Below are positions 44,273 through 54,550 of a DNA stretch of 64,000 bases, piece after piece. A program made the translations under genes and the position numbers. Each line of letters opens with the position of its first letter. The first letter of the stretch is position 1. Source of the stretch: Myxococcales bacterium (GTDB lineage: Bacteria; Myxococcota_A; Polyangia; Nannocystales; Nannocystaceae); contig JACKDU010000004.1 in NCBI GenBank assembly GCA_020633335.1, positions 248,001 through 312,000 of the forward strand. The letters run 5' to 3'. The notes beneath the pieces were generated by a model that made no database searches, was not told the origin of the DNA, and was given only the letters and a program-made list of their open reading frames with translations.

Positions 44273-45925
44273 CTAGGGCGGCGTCGCCGGCGTCGGCCGG
44301 GCCGACGAGGAGCCCTCGATCGCCAGCTGAGCGGCGTCGTTCGCCCCCCAGCAGAGGGTCTCGAGGTGGTCCCGGACCGCGCAGGTGTGGCGGCTCCCGG
44401 CCCCGATCGCGACCACGTCGGCGAGGTCGACGACCGCGGTCGGCTGCGGGCGACCGCTCGTGCTCCCGTCGCCGAGCTGACCCTCGGCGTTCGCCCCCCA
44501 GCAGGCGACCGAGCCGTCGCGGGTGAGCGCGCAGGTGTGATCGTCGCCAGCGACGATCGCGATCGGATCGACGACGGCGCCGACGAGCACCGGGCTCGCG
44601 CTCGAGAAGGTGCTGCCGTCGCCGAGCTGACCGTCGTCGTTGGCGCCCCAGCAGGCGATCATCGCCCCGGCCGCGACCACCCCGTCGGCCCCGAGCTCAC
44701 CGAGGAGCGCGCAGGTGTGGCGGGCGCCGGCGGCCAGCTTGATCGCGCCGACGAGCCCCGGGACCTCCACCGGCTCGGCGTTCGTCGTCGTCAGCGGGAG
44801 CCCGAGCTGGCCGCCCTCGTTCGAGCCCCAGCAGTAGACCCCGCCAGGGACGACCGCGCAGGCGTGCGCCCGACCGACCGCGATCGCCTGCGCGTGCCCC
44901 GGGAGCTCGACGCGCAGCGGCGTCGAGCTCATCGGCTGGCTCGGGTGCACCGTGCCGCCGTCCGTGTCCCCGCTGGTGTCCGTCCCGGTTGTTCCCGTCG
45001 ACGTCCCCGTGTCCGTGTCCGTCGCGCCGCTCGTCCCCGACGTCCCCGTATCCGTGTCCGTGTCCGTGTCCGTGTCCGTGTCCGTCGCGCCGCTCGTCCC
45101 CGACGACGTCCCCGTGTCTGTGTCCGTGTCCGTGTCCGTCCCGCCGCTCGTCCCCGTCGACGTCCCCGTGTCCGTCGTGTCCGTGTCCGTCCCGCTCGTC
45201 CCCGACGACGTCCCCGTGTCCGTGTCCCCCTCGGTGTCGCCGCCGGTCCCCCCCATGCCGTCGTCGACGGTCGCGCTCGCCAGCTGGAGGAGATCGTTTC
45301 GGCCCCAGCAGAAGACGTCGCCGCCGCTCCCGCGGAGGCAGGAGAAGCCGTCGCCGCAGGCGACGTCGGCGGTCTGCAGGGTGCCGGTGGCGACCCGACG
45401 GGGCGACCCGTGGTCGACGGCCGGGCAGGACTCCGAGCCCCCGGTCGTGCCGCCATCCGCGCACGCCGGCTCCTCGTAGCTCCCGTCGCCGAGCTCGCCG
45501 TGGGCGTTCTCTCCCCAGCAGACGACCGCCCCCTCGCGCTGGAGGGCGCAGCTGTGCGCCGCCCCGGCGCTGATCTTGACCGCGTCGGTGACCGCGAGGG
45601 CGGACGCGCCGGTGTCGCCGCTGCGGGTCACCCCGCCGAGCCGCGAGCGCTCGGCGTCCCCCCAGCAGATCACGTCGCCGCCGACCGTGAGCACGCAGGT
45701 GTGGCGGTCGCCGCCCGCGACCGCGACCGGATCGGGGCCCGGCGCCCGGCAGTAGCCCTTGGCGCCCGCCGGCGCGTTGATCGGCGTGACGCAGTAGCCG
45801 GCGCCCCCGCACTCGTCGTCGCTCTCGCAGCGAGTCCCGGCGAGGAAGTCGGTGTTGAAGCAGGCGCCGAGCGCGAGCCCGCCGCCGAGCCCGAGCGCCA
45901 GTCGAAGGACCTTCGCGCGCATCAT
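44273..45925 (-). CDS. RCC1-repeat lipoprotein with Asp/Thr insert
   Basis: A 550-residue lipoprotein (GLALGAC lipobox) with RCC1-type propeller repeats (GDRHTCVLTVGGDVICWGD, GAAHSCALQREGAVVCWGEN, GDDHTCALTRDGSVACWGAN), each with a paired HTC and CWG. In the middle (about 44950-45240) a low-complexity insert of DTDTDTGTSSGTSG type interrupts the repeats, lying between blades. A short EGF-like Cys segment is near the N-terminus. Its ATG overlaps the stop of the upstream gene as TGATG, so it is in an operon with 45925-46659. Confidence 0.85.
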   Translation of the reverse strand: MMRAKVLRLALGLGGGLALGACFNTDFLAGTRCESDDECGGAGYCVTPINAPAGAKGYCRAPGPDPVAVAGGDRHTCVLTVGGDVICWGDAERSRLGGVTRSGDTGASALAVTDAVKISAGAAHSCALQREGAVVCWGENAHGELGDGSYEEPACADGGTTGGSESCPAVDHGSPRRVATGTLQTADVACGDGFSCLRGSGGDVFCWGRNDLLQLASATVDDGMGGTGGDTEGDTDTGTSSGTSGTDTDTTDTGTSTGTSGGTDTDTDTDTGTSSGTSGATDTDTDTDTDTDTGTSGTSGATDTDTGTSTGTTGTDTSGDTDGGTVHPSQPMSSTPLRVELPGHAQAIAVGRAHACAVVPGGVYCWGSNEGGQLGLPLTTTNAEPVEVPGLVGAIKLAAGARHTCALLGELGADGVVAAGAMIACWGANDDGQLGDGSTFSSASPVLVGAVVDPIAIVAGDDHTCALTRDGSVACWGANAEGQLGDGSTSGRPQPTAVVDLADVVAIGAGSRHTCAVRDHLETLCWGANDAAQLAIEGSSSARPTPATPP

Positions 45926-46659
45926 CAGAACCGGCCTCTCCAGACCAGACCGGCGCCGCCGGGGGTCAAGCTCGCGGCGACCGAGTTGGGCCGATCACGG
46001 CCGAGGCCGATGCTCAGGAGCGCCGCCCCCGAGCCGAGCACGAGCACCCCAGCGACCCCGGTGATCACCGCGAGTCGGTTCGCGGCCCGCCCCTCGGCGA
46101 TGATGTCCGCGAACATCGCGGCGTCGGTCGTCGAAGGGTCGTCGATCATCGCCGCAGCGTCGTCGCGGAGCGCCGCGCCGCGGGTCAGCGAGAGGACCAT
46201 GATCGAGAGCGACGCGAGGCCGCCGACCGCCGCCACCCCGCCGACGACGAGCGACGCCACCCTGCCGCCGCGTCCCATCGACGGCGAGGGCGATGGCGCG
46301 TCGCTCGAGGGGCTCGGCGCCGGCTCCTCGCTGGGCTCGGCGACCACCGGCGGGGCCGCGTCGGCCGTCGCGGCGATCGGCTCGGCGGCGATCGGCTCGG
46401 CTTCGGTCTCCCCGCTCTCCGAGCCGCTCGATCCCTCGCTCGCGCTCCCGTCGCTCGAGCTCTCACCCGCCGACGAGGCGCCGTCGGCGTCCGTCGCGGG
46501 CTCGTCGCCCGCGTCCTCGACGGCCGTCGGGCTCGCGGGCGCGATCGCCTGCTCCGCGGTCGCCACCCCGGCCTCCGCCGCGACCGCATAGAGGGACTCC
46601 TGGGCGACGCAGACGCCGAGCACGAGCGCGACGAGGGCGCGCAGAGGACCGGGGCTCAT
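45925..46659 (-). CDS. Envelope protein with acidic linker and two C-terminal helices
   Basis: A 244-residue protein with a signal peptide (LVALVLGVCVA), a Ser/Glu/Ala/Pro-rich linker of about 100 residues, then two hydrophobic segments (ASLVVGGVAAVGGLASLSIMV and LAVITGVAGVLVLGSGAALLS) separated by a polar helix. I do not recognise the family, but signal-linker-two-helix proteins are common in myxobacterial operons. It is first in an operon with the RCC1 lipoprotein. TACACT lies 7 bases before the ATG. Confidence 0.65.
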   Translation of the reverse strand: MSPGPLRALVALVLGVCVAQESLYAVAAEAGVATAEQAIAPASPTAVEDAGDEPATDADGASSAGESSSDGSASEGSSGSESGETEAEPIAAEPIAATADAAPPVVAEPSEEPAPSPSSDAPSPSPSMGRGGRVASLVVGGVAAVGGLASLSIMVLSLTRGAALRDDAAAMIDDPSTTDAAMFADIIAEGRAANRLAVITGVAGVLVLGSGAALLSIGLGRDRPNSVAASLTPGGAGLVWRGRF

Positions 46660-46666
46660 GGGCGGG

Positions 46667-46672
46667 AGTGTA
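46667..46672 (-). promoter_or_regulatory. Candidate -10 element for the RCC1 operon
   Basis: TACACT on the minus strand, 7 bases before the ATG at 46659. The same hexamer is used before the PrsW gene. Confidence 0.4.
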
Positions 46673-46907
46673 CTGGCGCGACCCGGCCGGCGTCCACCCG
46701 ACTCGGTGGCCGAGCGCCCGAGCTCGACGCTCGGGGCAGCGCGGAGTCTCGACGCCCCGCTCGCGCCCTCGAGCCGGGGTCGTCGTCAGCAGCGAGGCGC
46801 GAGGAGGGCACCGATCGGCGAGCGCCGCGACGCTGGCGTGTCGGTCCGTTCTCGCGTCGGGATCGTCGCTGGCCAGGCGGCTCGACGAAGTCGTACCTTC
46901 CCGACGC

Positions 46908-48701
46908 ATGGACCGGAGGGACGCCGCCGAGACCGCCCAGCGCGGGATCTGGCCGAAGATCTGGGACACCACCAGCGTCCTCGTCCTGGTCGGCGTCCTC
47001 GCGGTCGCGCTCACCACCTTCGGCGCCTACGGGATCACCTGGGACGAGTGGGGCCATCAGGACTACGGCGACCGGATCCTCCGCTTCTTCACCAGCCGCG
47101 GCCGCGACCAGAGCGCGACCCACTACAAGGCGATCTACTTCTACGGGGGCGGCTACGATCTCCTCGGCGCGCTCTTCCGCCGCCTGGCCGCGCCGCTCCC
47201 CGGGCACGAGGCGATGCACCTCCTCGGCGCGCTCGTCGGCGTGCTCGGGCTCGCCGGGATCTGGCGCCTCGGTCGCGGGCTCGGCGGGCCCTTCGTCGGC
47301 CTCGCCGCCCTCGTCCTCCTCGCCTTCAACCCGGTCTACTACGGCCACATGTTCAACAACCCGAAGGACATGCCCTTCGCGGTCGCCTACGTCTGGTCGC
47401 TCCACGTCCTCGCCCGCCTCCTCGGCGCGCTCCCGCGGCCGCCGCGTCGCCTCTGGATCGCGCTCGCGATCTGCGTCGGCCTGGCGATGAGCGTGCGGGT
47501 CGCCGGGCTCCTCCTCCTCTGCTACCTCGCGCTCCTCCTCGGGATCCACGCCCTCCAGGGCGCTCGCGCCCGGCGGAGCGTCGACGTCGGGCTCGCGCTC
47601 CTGGAGCGCCACGCCCTCCGCGTCGTCGCCTGCGGCGTCGTCGCCTGGACGATCATGATCGCCGCGTGGCCCTGGGCCCTCCGCGACCCCGCGCGGCCGC
47701 TCGCCGCCCTCTCGCGGATGAGCGCCTACACGGCCCATCATCGGGTGATGCCCTTCGCGGGCGAGCGGATCTCAAACCTCGAGATCGGCTGGCGCTACCT
47801 CCCCCACTACCTCGGCCTCCAGCTCCCGGAGCTGGTCCTCGTCCTCGCCCTCGCGGGCTCGCTCGGCGGCGCCCTCGTCCTGGTCCGCCGCCGCCGCGAT
47901 CCCCGGGCGCTGCCGCTGGCGCTCCTCGGCCTCGCGGCCTGGTTCCCGCCCCTCTACGCGATCGCCCGCGGCTCGGTCTTCTACGACGGCTACCGCCACG
48001 TGCTCTTCGTCGTCATGCCGCTCACGGTGATCGCCGCCCTCGCCCTCGCCCGCGTCGGCGAGGCCCTCCACCGCCGCGTCGGCCCCGCGAGCGGGCCGAT
48101 CCTCAGCGGCGTCCTCGCGCTCCACGCGATCGACCTCGGACGGACGATGGCGATGCTCCACCCCCACGAGTACGTCTACTTCAACCGCCTCGCGGGCGGG
48201 CTCCACGGCGCCTACCGCCGCTACGACACCGACTACTACGGCAACACCTTCAAGGAGTCGATGGGCGCCCTCGCCGATCACCTCTGGCGGAGCGAGCCCG
48301 AGCGCTACCTCGACACGATCTACCGCTGGCGCGGCTGCATCTCCAACCGGACCGGCGATCGCTACCTCCCGGCGAATTTCGTCGTCAGCCAGGCGCCCGA
48401 CTTCTACGTCGGGTACACCCGCAGCGAGTGCGATCGTCGGCACGGGAGCGCGCCGATCATCGTCCGCGTGCGCCGCGACGGCGTCGACCTCAACGTCGTC
48501 CGCGATCTCCGACGCAAGGCCGCTGCGGATCGCGCGACGCCGCCGACGGCGGAGGACGGCGTCGACGACAGACCCCGGCCGCCCGCGCCCCGGTGGGCCC
48601 GCCGCGGCGAGCCCGAGGGCAGCAGCAGCAGCAGCAGCGGCAGCAGCCGTGGCGACGATCGCTACGACGGCGACGCCGACGACGACGGAGACCAGCCCTG
48701 A
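46908..48701 (+). CDS. GT-C glycosyltransferase, PMT/GT39-like
   Basis: A 597-residue membrane protein with about ten helices. The first extracytoplasmic loop has GITWDEWGHQDYGDRILRFF, the Asp-Glu pair and aromatic context of dolichyl/polyprenyl-phosphate-mannose glycosyltransferases (PMT, GT39). Later features are NPVYYGHMFNNPKDMPFAVAYVW and FYDGYRHVLFVVMPL. After the last helix is a ~140-residue soluble tail ending in a Ser-rich and Asp-rich stretch. It probably adds sugars to extracytoplasmic acceptors; protein or lipid acceptor cannot be told. ATG 46908 has TACCTT 8 bases upstream. It overlaps the next gene by TGATG. Confidence 0.8.
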   Translation: MDRRDAAETAQRGIWPKIWDTTSVLVLVGVLAVALTTFGAYGITWDEWGHQDYGDRILRFFTSRGRDQSATHYKAIYFYGGGYDLLGALFRRLAAPLPGHEAMHLLGALVGVLGLAGIWRLGRGLGGPFVGLAALVLLAFNPVYYGHMFNNPKDMPFAVAYVWSLHVLARLLGALPRPPRRLWIALAICVGLAMSVRVAGLLLLCYLALLLGIHALQGARARRSVDVGLALLERHALRVVACGVVAWTIMIAAWPWALRDPARPLAALSRMSAYTAHHRVMPFAGERISNLEIGWRYLPHYLGLQLPELVLVLALAGSLGGALVLVRRRRDPRALPLALLGLAAWFPPLYAIARGSVFYDGYRHVLFVVMPLTVIAALALARVGEALHRRVGPASGPILSGVLALHAIDLGRTMAMLHPHEYVYFNRLAGGLHGAYRRYDTDYYGNTFKESMGALADHLWRSEPERYLDTIYRWRGCISNRTGDRYLPANFVVSQAPDFYVGYTRSECDRRHGSAPIIVRVRRDGVDLNVVRDLRRKAAADRATPPTAEDGVDDRPRPPAPRWARRGEPEGSSSSSSGSSRGDDRYDGDADDDGDQP

Positions 48702-49642
48702 TGACCCAGCTCCCCCGCGATCCTGCGCTCCTCGTCGCCGACCGCGAGCTCCGGGCCGCCCGGGCGATCCTCCTCGATCCCGCGAGCGACGACGAGCCGG
48801 CCGCGCCGCACCTGGCGGCCGCCTGGGAGGCGCTCGCGCGGGCCTCCCTCGGGCGGGCGCCGGATCCCGCGGCGCCGCCGACGATCGCCGCCTGGTTGAG
48901 CCCCGCCGACCGCGATCGCCTCGGCCCGCGGGCGGCCGCCGAGGCCGACGCGATCCTCGCGGCGAGCCTCGATCTCCGCGGCCGCGCGGCCGCTGCCGAC
49001 GCCCGCTGGCCGCTCCCGCACGCGGCCCTTGAGCGCCACTGCGACGCCGTCGATCGCCTCCTCCGCGCCCACCTCGGCCCGCGCCCGATCGCCCGCGGGC
49101 GCCTCCTCCGACTCGGCCTCGGCGCCCTCGCCCTCGTCGCCCTCGCCCTGCTCGCCCTCCGCCCCTGGCAGCGCGCCGGCGCCGGCCCCTGGGTCGCCGC
49201 CTACTACGGCGCGCGCGACTTCTCGGGGGCGCCGGTGATCCGCCGCGAGCGGGAGATCAACTTCAAGTGGGGCCCCGGCTCGCCCGTGGACAAGATCGCC
49301 GGCGATCGCTTCTCGGCCCGCTTCTCGACCTGCCTGACCCTTGAGACAGATATCGAGGCCGCCTTCCAGCTGATCTCGGACGACGCCTCGCGCCTCTATG
49401 TCGACGGCGCGCTGGTGGTCAACAACTGGGGCGTCCACGAGCGCCGGGCCCGCGGCGCGACGATCGACCTCAAGGCCGGCGTCCACCTCCTCGTCGTCGA
49501 GTACTACGAGGATCGCTACGACGCCTCGCTCACCTTCGCCGCCTCGCTCGACGGCGACACCCCGCGGGCGCTCCCGGACCGCGTCCTCCGGGCCCCCGAC
49601 GATCCCGACGCCGAGGACCCCTGCGGACGCTCGTCCGGCTAG
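48701..49642 (+). CDS. Membrane-anchored PA14-domain protein
   Basis: A 313-residue protein. The first 125 residues are a helical cytosolic part, then one membrane helix (LRLGLGALALVALALLALRPW), then a PA14 beta-sandwich: WVAAYYGARDFSGAPVI, FSARFSTCLTLE, DDASRLYVDGALVVNNWG, GVHLLVVEYYEDRYDASL. PA14 domains bind carbohydrate, fitting the adjacent glycosyltransferase, with which the start overlaps by one base (TGATG). A dispersed-motif copy is at 49334-49351. Confidence 0.85.
   Translation: MTQLPRDPALLVADRELRAARAILLDPASDDEPAAPHLAAAWEALARASLGRAPDPAAPPTIAAWLSPADRDRLGPRAAAEADAILAASLDLRGRAAAADARWPLPHAALERHCDAVDRLLRAHLGPRPIARGRLLRLGLGALALVALALLALRPWQRAGAGPWVAAYYGARDFSGAPVIRREREINFKWGPGSPVDKIAGDRFSARFSTCLTLETDIEAAFQLISDDASRLYVDGALVVNNWGVHERRARGATIDLKAGVHLLVVEYYEDRYDASLTFAASLDGDTPRALPDRVLRAPDDPDAEDPCGRSSG
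49334..49351 (-). repeat. Dispersed 18-bp motif inside the PA14 gene
   Basis: On the minus strand ATCTGTCTCAAGGGTCAG, in register with codons for LTLETD. ACA and GAT codons break the usual pattern. Confidence 0.45.
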
Positions 49643-49654
49643 GCGGCCAGGCGG

Positions 49655-51262
<1,608 letters not shown>

Positions 51263-51435
51263 CGGCTCTCTCTCTCCCTGCCCGCCGCCGGGCCCCTGAC
51301 CTCCGGGCCAGGCCTACTCGCGAAAAAACGCTGTCTCGGTGGCTGCTCTGCGCCGACGCGCGGCCACCCTGGGGGCGACCACCTGCTTGCCGGCGACCGG
51401 CGAGTGTTGTTAGCTTGCTCGGGTTGGCCGGGCAA

Positions 51436-52041
51436 GTGCGTCGGATCTGCTGCGCGGGCGTCATCGCCGCATCACTGTGGGGGATTCCTCACGCCGCAGA
51501 GGCCTGCTCATGCCTACCGCCGCCGCCGCCGCACGAGGCGCTCGAGCAGTCGGCCGCGGTCTTTGAGGGCCGCGCCGCCGCGATCGCGGAGGTCGCCGAC
51601 GGCCCCCTCGCCGATCGCCGCTACGAGCTCGAGGTCCTCCGCTTCTGGAAGGGCGAGCTCGGCGACACCGTGACGATCACCACCGCGAGCTCGTCGGCGG
51701 CCTGCGGGCGGAGCTACGAGATCGGCGAGATCTACCTGGTCTACGCGGTCCAGGACCCCGAGAGCGGCGAGCTCCGCGACTACCTCTGCTCGCGCACCCG
51801 GCCGCTCCGCGGCGCCGACGAGGATCTCGCGGTGCTCGGGCCCGGGACCACGCCGACGACCCCGGCCCCCGAGGAGGGCACGGAGGACCGCGAGCCCCCG
51901 CGGATCGAGCCGAAGCCGCCGACCGAGCCGCCGCCGAGCGAGCCCCGCCGCGGCTGCCGGATCGACGAGGGGCCGGGCGCCCCGCTCGCCCTCGGCCTCG
52001 TCGTCCTGGTCGCGCTCGCGCGCCGCCGACGGGCGCGCTGA
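51436..52041 (+). CDS. Secreted NTR-like protein with MYXO-CTERM-like tail
   Basis: A 201-residue protein with a signal peptide ending AAEA before CSCLPPPPP. A mature N-terminal CxC followed by VFEGRAAAI and YELEVLRFWKGELGDTVTI is the pattern of NTR/TIMP-like domains, and several Cys fit disulfides. A Pro/Glu linker leads to a C-terminal RGCRIDEG, one hydrophobic helix and RRRRAR, resembling a MYXO-CTERM sorting tail. GTG 51436 is chosen; TTG 51424 has TAGCTT 7 bases upstream and is a real alternative. Confidence 0.72.
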   Translation: MRRICCAGVIAASLWGIPHAAEACSCLPPPPPHEALEQSAAVFEGRAAAIAEVADGPLADRRYELEVLRFWKGELGDTVTITTASSSAACGRSYEIGEIYLVYAVQDPESGELRDYLCSRTRPLRGADEDLAVLGPGTTPTTPAPEEGTEDREPPRIEPKPPTEPPPSEPRRGCRIDEGPGAPLALGLVVLVALARRRRAR

Positions 52042-52131
52042 GGCCGGCCGCGGCGGTGGCGTGGCCCGCCTGGAACGTGTAGAAACGCCCCCGCGGCGGC
52101 GTCGGGCCGCCGCGACGAAGGAGGCCCCCGG

Positions 52132-53766
52132 ATGTCCAACGGCGTGTTCAACGTCCCCCCGCCCGTCAACGAGCCCGTGCGCTCCTATGCGCCCGGGACC
52201 CCCGAGCGCGATCGCCTCAAGCGCGAGCTGGCGACGATGGCCGACCAGGCCGCCGACATCCCCCTCTGGATCGACGGCAAGGCGGTCGAGACCGGGCGCC
52301 TCGGCCGCCTGACGATCCCCCACGATCACCAGCGCGCCTGGGGTCACTTCCACCAGGGCGGCGCCGACGAGGTCGCCCAGGCGATCGCCGCGGCCCAGCG
52401 GGCGAAGCCGGCGTGGGCCGCCCTCCCCTGGCACGAGCGCGCGGCGATCTTCCTGCGGGCGGCCGCGCTCCTGCAGACCGAGTACCGCGACCGCCTCAAC
52501 GCCGCGACCATGCTCGGCCAGTCGAAGACCGCCCACCAGGCGGAGATCGACGCGGCCTGCGAGCTCATCGACTTCTACCGCTTCAACGTCGCCTTCTACC
52601 AGCAGGCGCTGAGCGAGCAGCCGATCTCGCCGGACGGCGTGTGGAACCGGGTCGACTACCGGCCGCTCGACGGCTTCGTCTTCGCGATCACGCCCTTCAA
52701 CTTCACGTCGATCGCCGGCAACCTGCCGACCGCGCCCGCGCTCTGCGGCAACACCGTGGTCTGGAAGCCGGCCTCGACCGCGGTCCGCTCGGGCGCGGTG
52801 ATCATGGAGCTGCTGACCGCCGCCGGCCTCCCGCCCGGGGTGATCAACATGGTCCCGGGGCGCGGCGCCGAGATCGGTGATCCGGTCCTCGCCCACCCCG
52901 ATCTCGCCGGCGTCCACTTCACCGGCTCGACCCCGGTCTTCAAGGGGATGTGGAAGACGATCGGCGACAACATCGATCGCTACACCGCCTACCCGCGGAT
53001 CGTCGGCGAGACCGGCGGCAAGGACTTCGTCTTCGCCCACCCCAGCGCCGACGTCGAGTCCCTCTCGCAGAACCTCCTCCGCGGCGCCTTCGAGTACCAG
53101 GGCCAGAAGTGCTCGGCGGCCTCGCGGGCCTTCATCCCGGCGAGCCTCTGGCCGGAGCTCCGCCAGCGCCTCGGCGACGGGATCGCGTCGATGAAGGTCG
53201 GCGACATCCAGGACTTCACCAACTTCATGGGCGCGGTGATCGACGCCAGCGCCTTCCGCAAGCTCAGCGGGGCGATCGACGAGGCCCGCGGCAAGGGCTC
53301 GCAGGTCACCGAGGTCCTCGGCGGCGAGCACGATCAGCGCCGCGGCTACTTCATCAAGCCGGCGATCATCGTCGCCAGCGATCCGGCGTACCGGACGATG
53401 CGCGAGGAGCTCTTCGGCCCGGTGCTGACGATCTTCGTCTACCCGGACGAGCGCTTCGTCGAGACCCTCGACCTCTGCGCCACCGGCGCTGAGTACGCGC
53501 TCACCGGGGCGATCTTCGCCGACGACCGCGACGCCGTCCGCCAGGCGAGCGAGCACCTCCGCTTCGCCGCGGGCAACTTCTACATCAACGACAAGCCGAC
53601 CGGCGCGGTCGTCGGTCAGCAGCCCTTCGGCGGCAGCCGGGCGAGCGGCACCAACGACAAGGCGGGGAGCATCCTCAACCTCCACCGCTGGATCTCGCCG
53701 CGGACGATCAAGGAGACCTTCGTCCCCCTCCGCGACTACCGCTACCCCTTCCTCCGCGAGCCCTAG
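52132..53766 (+). CDS. 1-Pyrroline-5-carboxylate dehydrogenase
   Basis: A 544-residue aldehyde dehydrogenase that oxidises glutamate-gamma-semialdehyde to glutamate in proline breakdown. It has the eukaryote-like ALDH4A1 layout: FNVPPPVNEPVRSYAPGTPER at the start, PFNFTSIAGNLP, VGETGGKDF with Glu 293, YQGQKCSAASR with catalytic Cys 327, and REELFGPVLTIFVY. Length (544) is right for the stand-alone enzyme; no proline dehydrogenase gene is nearby. ATG 52132 has GGAGG 7 bases upstream, and TAGAAA at about 52079 may be the -10. A hairpin follows the stop. Confidence 0.95.
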   Translation: MSNGVFNVPPPVNEPVRSYAPGTPERDRLKRELATMADQAADIPLWIDGKAVETGRLGRLTIPHDHQRAWGHFHQGGADEVAQAIAAAQRAKPAWAALPWHERAAIFLRAAALLQTEYRDRLNAATMLGQSKTAHQAEIDAACELIDFYRFNVAFYQQALSEQPISPDGVWNRVDYRPLDGFVFAITPFNFTSIAGNLPTAPALCGNTVVWKPASTAVRSGAVIMELLTAAGLPPGVINMVPGRGAEIGDPVLAHPDLAGVHFTGSTPVFKGMWKTIGDNIDRYTAYPRIVGETGGKDFVFAHPSADVESLSQNLLRGAFEYQGQKCSAASRAFIPASLWPELRQRLGDGIASMKVGDIQDFTNFMGAVIDASAFRKLSGAIDEARGKGSQVTEVLGGEHDQRRGYFIKPAIIVASDPAYRTMREELFGPVLTIFVYPDERFVETLDLCATGAEYALTGAIFADDRDAVRQASEHLRFAAGNFYINDKPTGAVVGQQPFGGSRASGTNDKAGSILNLHRWISPRTIKETFVPLRDYRYPFLREP

Positions 53767-53790
53767 CTGGGCGCCCTGCGAGCGCTCTCC

Positions 53791-53822
53791 GAACGCCGCG
53801 ACGCTCCGCCGTCGCGGCGTTC
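53791..53822 (+). terminator. Hairpin after the P5C dehydrogenase gene
   Basis: A perfect 13-bp stem (GAACGCCGCGACG with CGTCGCGGCGTTC) over a 6-base loop, 25 bases past the stop. It lacks a T-run. The rest of the 400-bp gap to the next gene holds no ORF with support. Confidence 0.6.
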
Positions 53823-53970
53823 GTCGCGAGCGCGCCGCTCGATCGCGCGGCGAGCGAGAGCGCCGGTGCGCGTGAGGATCCGACGCCGTCGCGTCGTCCC
53901 GTCATCTCCCGCGACCGCCCGTCACGGCCGCAGCCAGCCCCCGGGGCGTGCCCGCGGCGCCGGCCGCCGA

Positions 53971-54116
53971 GCCCGCAGGGGCACTCCAAGCGGTTGAGAT
54001 CAAAGGCCGCGCGCTGCCTCGTCGAGGAGGCCCAAAGCCTGCAAGCCGCGAATGACCGCGGTGGCGCGCCGCCGGGGAAAAAAAGCGTTGTGCCCGCGGG
54101 GGCACTCCGATAGCCT
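53971..54116 (+). promoter_or_regulatory. Upstream region with repeated 17-mer and candidate -10
   Basis: GCCCGCAGGGGCACTCC (53971-53987) recurs with one change as GCCCGCGGGGGCACTCC (54092-54108). The second lies just before TAGCCT (54111-54116), a candidate -10 for the small lipoprotein at 54172, and contains a short inverted repeat (GTGCCC/GGGCAC). An A-run (54078-54084) lies a few bases before the second copy. A regulator site is possible. Confidence 0.4.
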
Positions 54117-54171
54117 GCCCCCGAGTTTGGGTTCGCACCCGAAGACCCGCCCCCAGAGAAGAAGGACCACA

Positions 54172-54468
54172 ATGCGCAAGACGTACGCTTCCCTCATCAT
54201 CGCAGGTTTCGCTGCCTCCGTGACGCTGGGCGCCTGTGGCGGCAAGCCCTCCGACGAGGACTGCAACAAGTTTGCGGACAAGGTCGTCGAGCTGACCGTC
54301 AAGGGCCAGGAAGGCGCGGCCGCCGACATGGCCAAGAGCATGATCGAGGCCATGAAGCCGGAGATGATCAAGGAGTGCAAGGAGAAGGGCTCCAAGGCCG
54401 AGATCGACTGCGCCCTCAAGGCTGAGTCGCTCGACGACCTCGAGAAGTGCGACGGCAGCAAGAAGTAG
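54172..54468 (+). CDS. Small lipoprotein, likely highly expressed
   Basis: A 98-residue lipoprotein: LIIAGFAASVTLGAC gives Cys 21. The mature part is a Lys/Glu/Asp-rich helical domain with three further Cys (DEDCNKFADKV.., IKECKEKG.., EIDCALKAES). Codon choice favours AAG and GAG in a way typical of well-expressed genes, AAGGA precedes the ATG by 7 bases, and a textbook terminator follows. No known family recognised. Confidence 0.78.
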   Translation: MRKTYASLIIAGFAASVTLGACGGKPSDEDCNKFADKVVELTVKGQEGAAADMAKSMIEAMKPEMIKECKEKGSKAEIDCALKAESLDDLEKCDGSKK

Positions 54469-54493
54469 CCGACCGCTACCGCTGCTAGCGACG

Positions 54494-54527
54494 GGCGCGC
54501 GGCCAGAAGCCGCGCGCCTTCTTTTTT
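54494..54527 (+). terminator. Rho-independent terminator of the small lipoprotein
   Basis: GGCGCGCGGC pairs with GCCGCGCGCC over a CAGAA loop, followed by TTCTTTTTT. It is the clearest intrinsic terminator in the window. Confidence 0.9.
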
Positions 54528-54550
54528 CCCCGCGCTCGGAGAAGATCACG

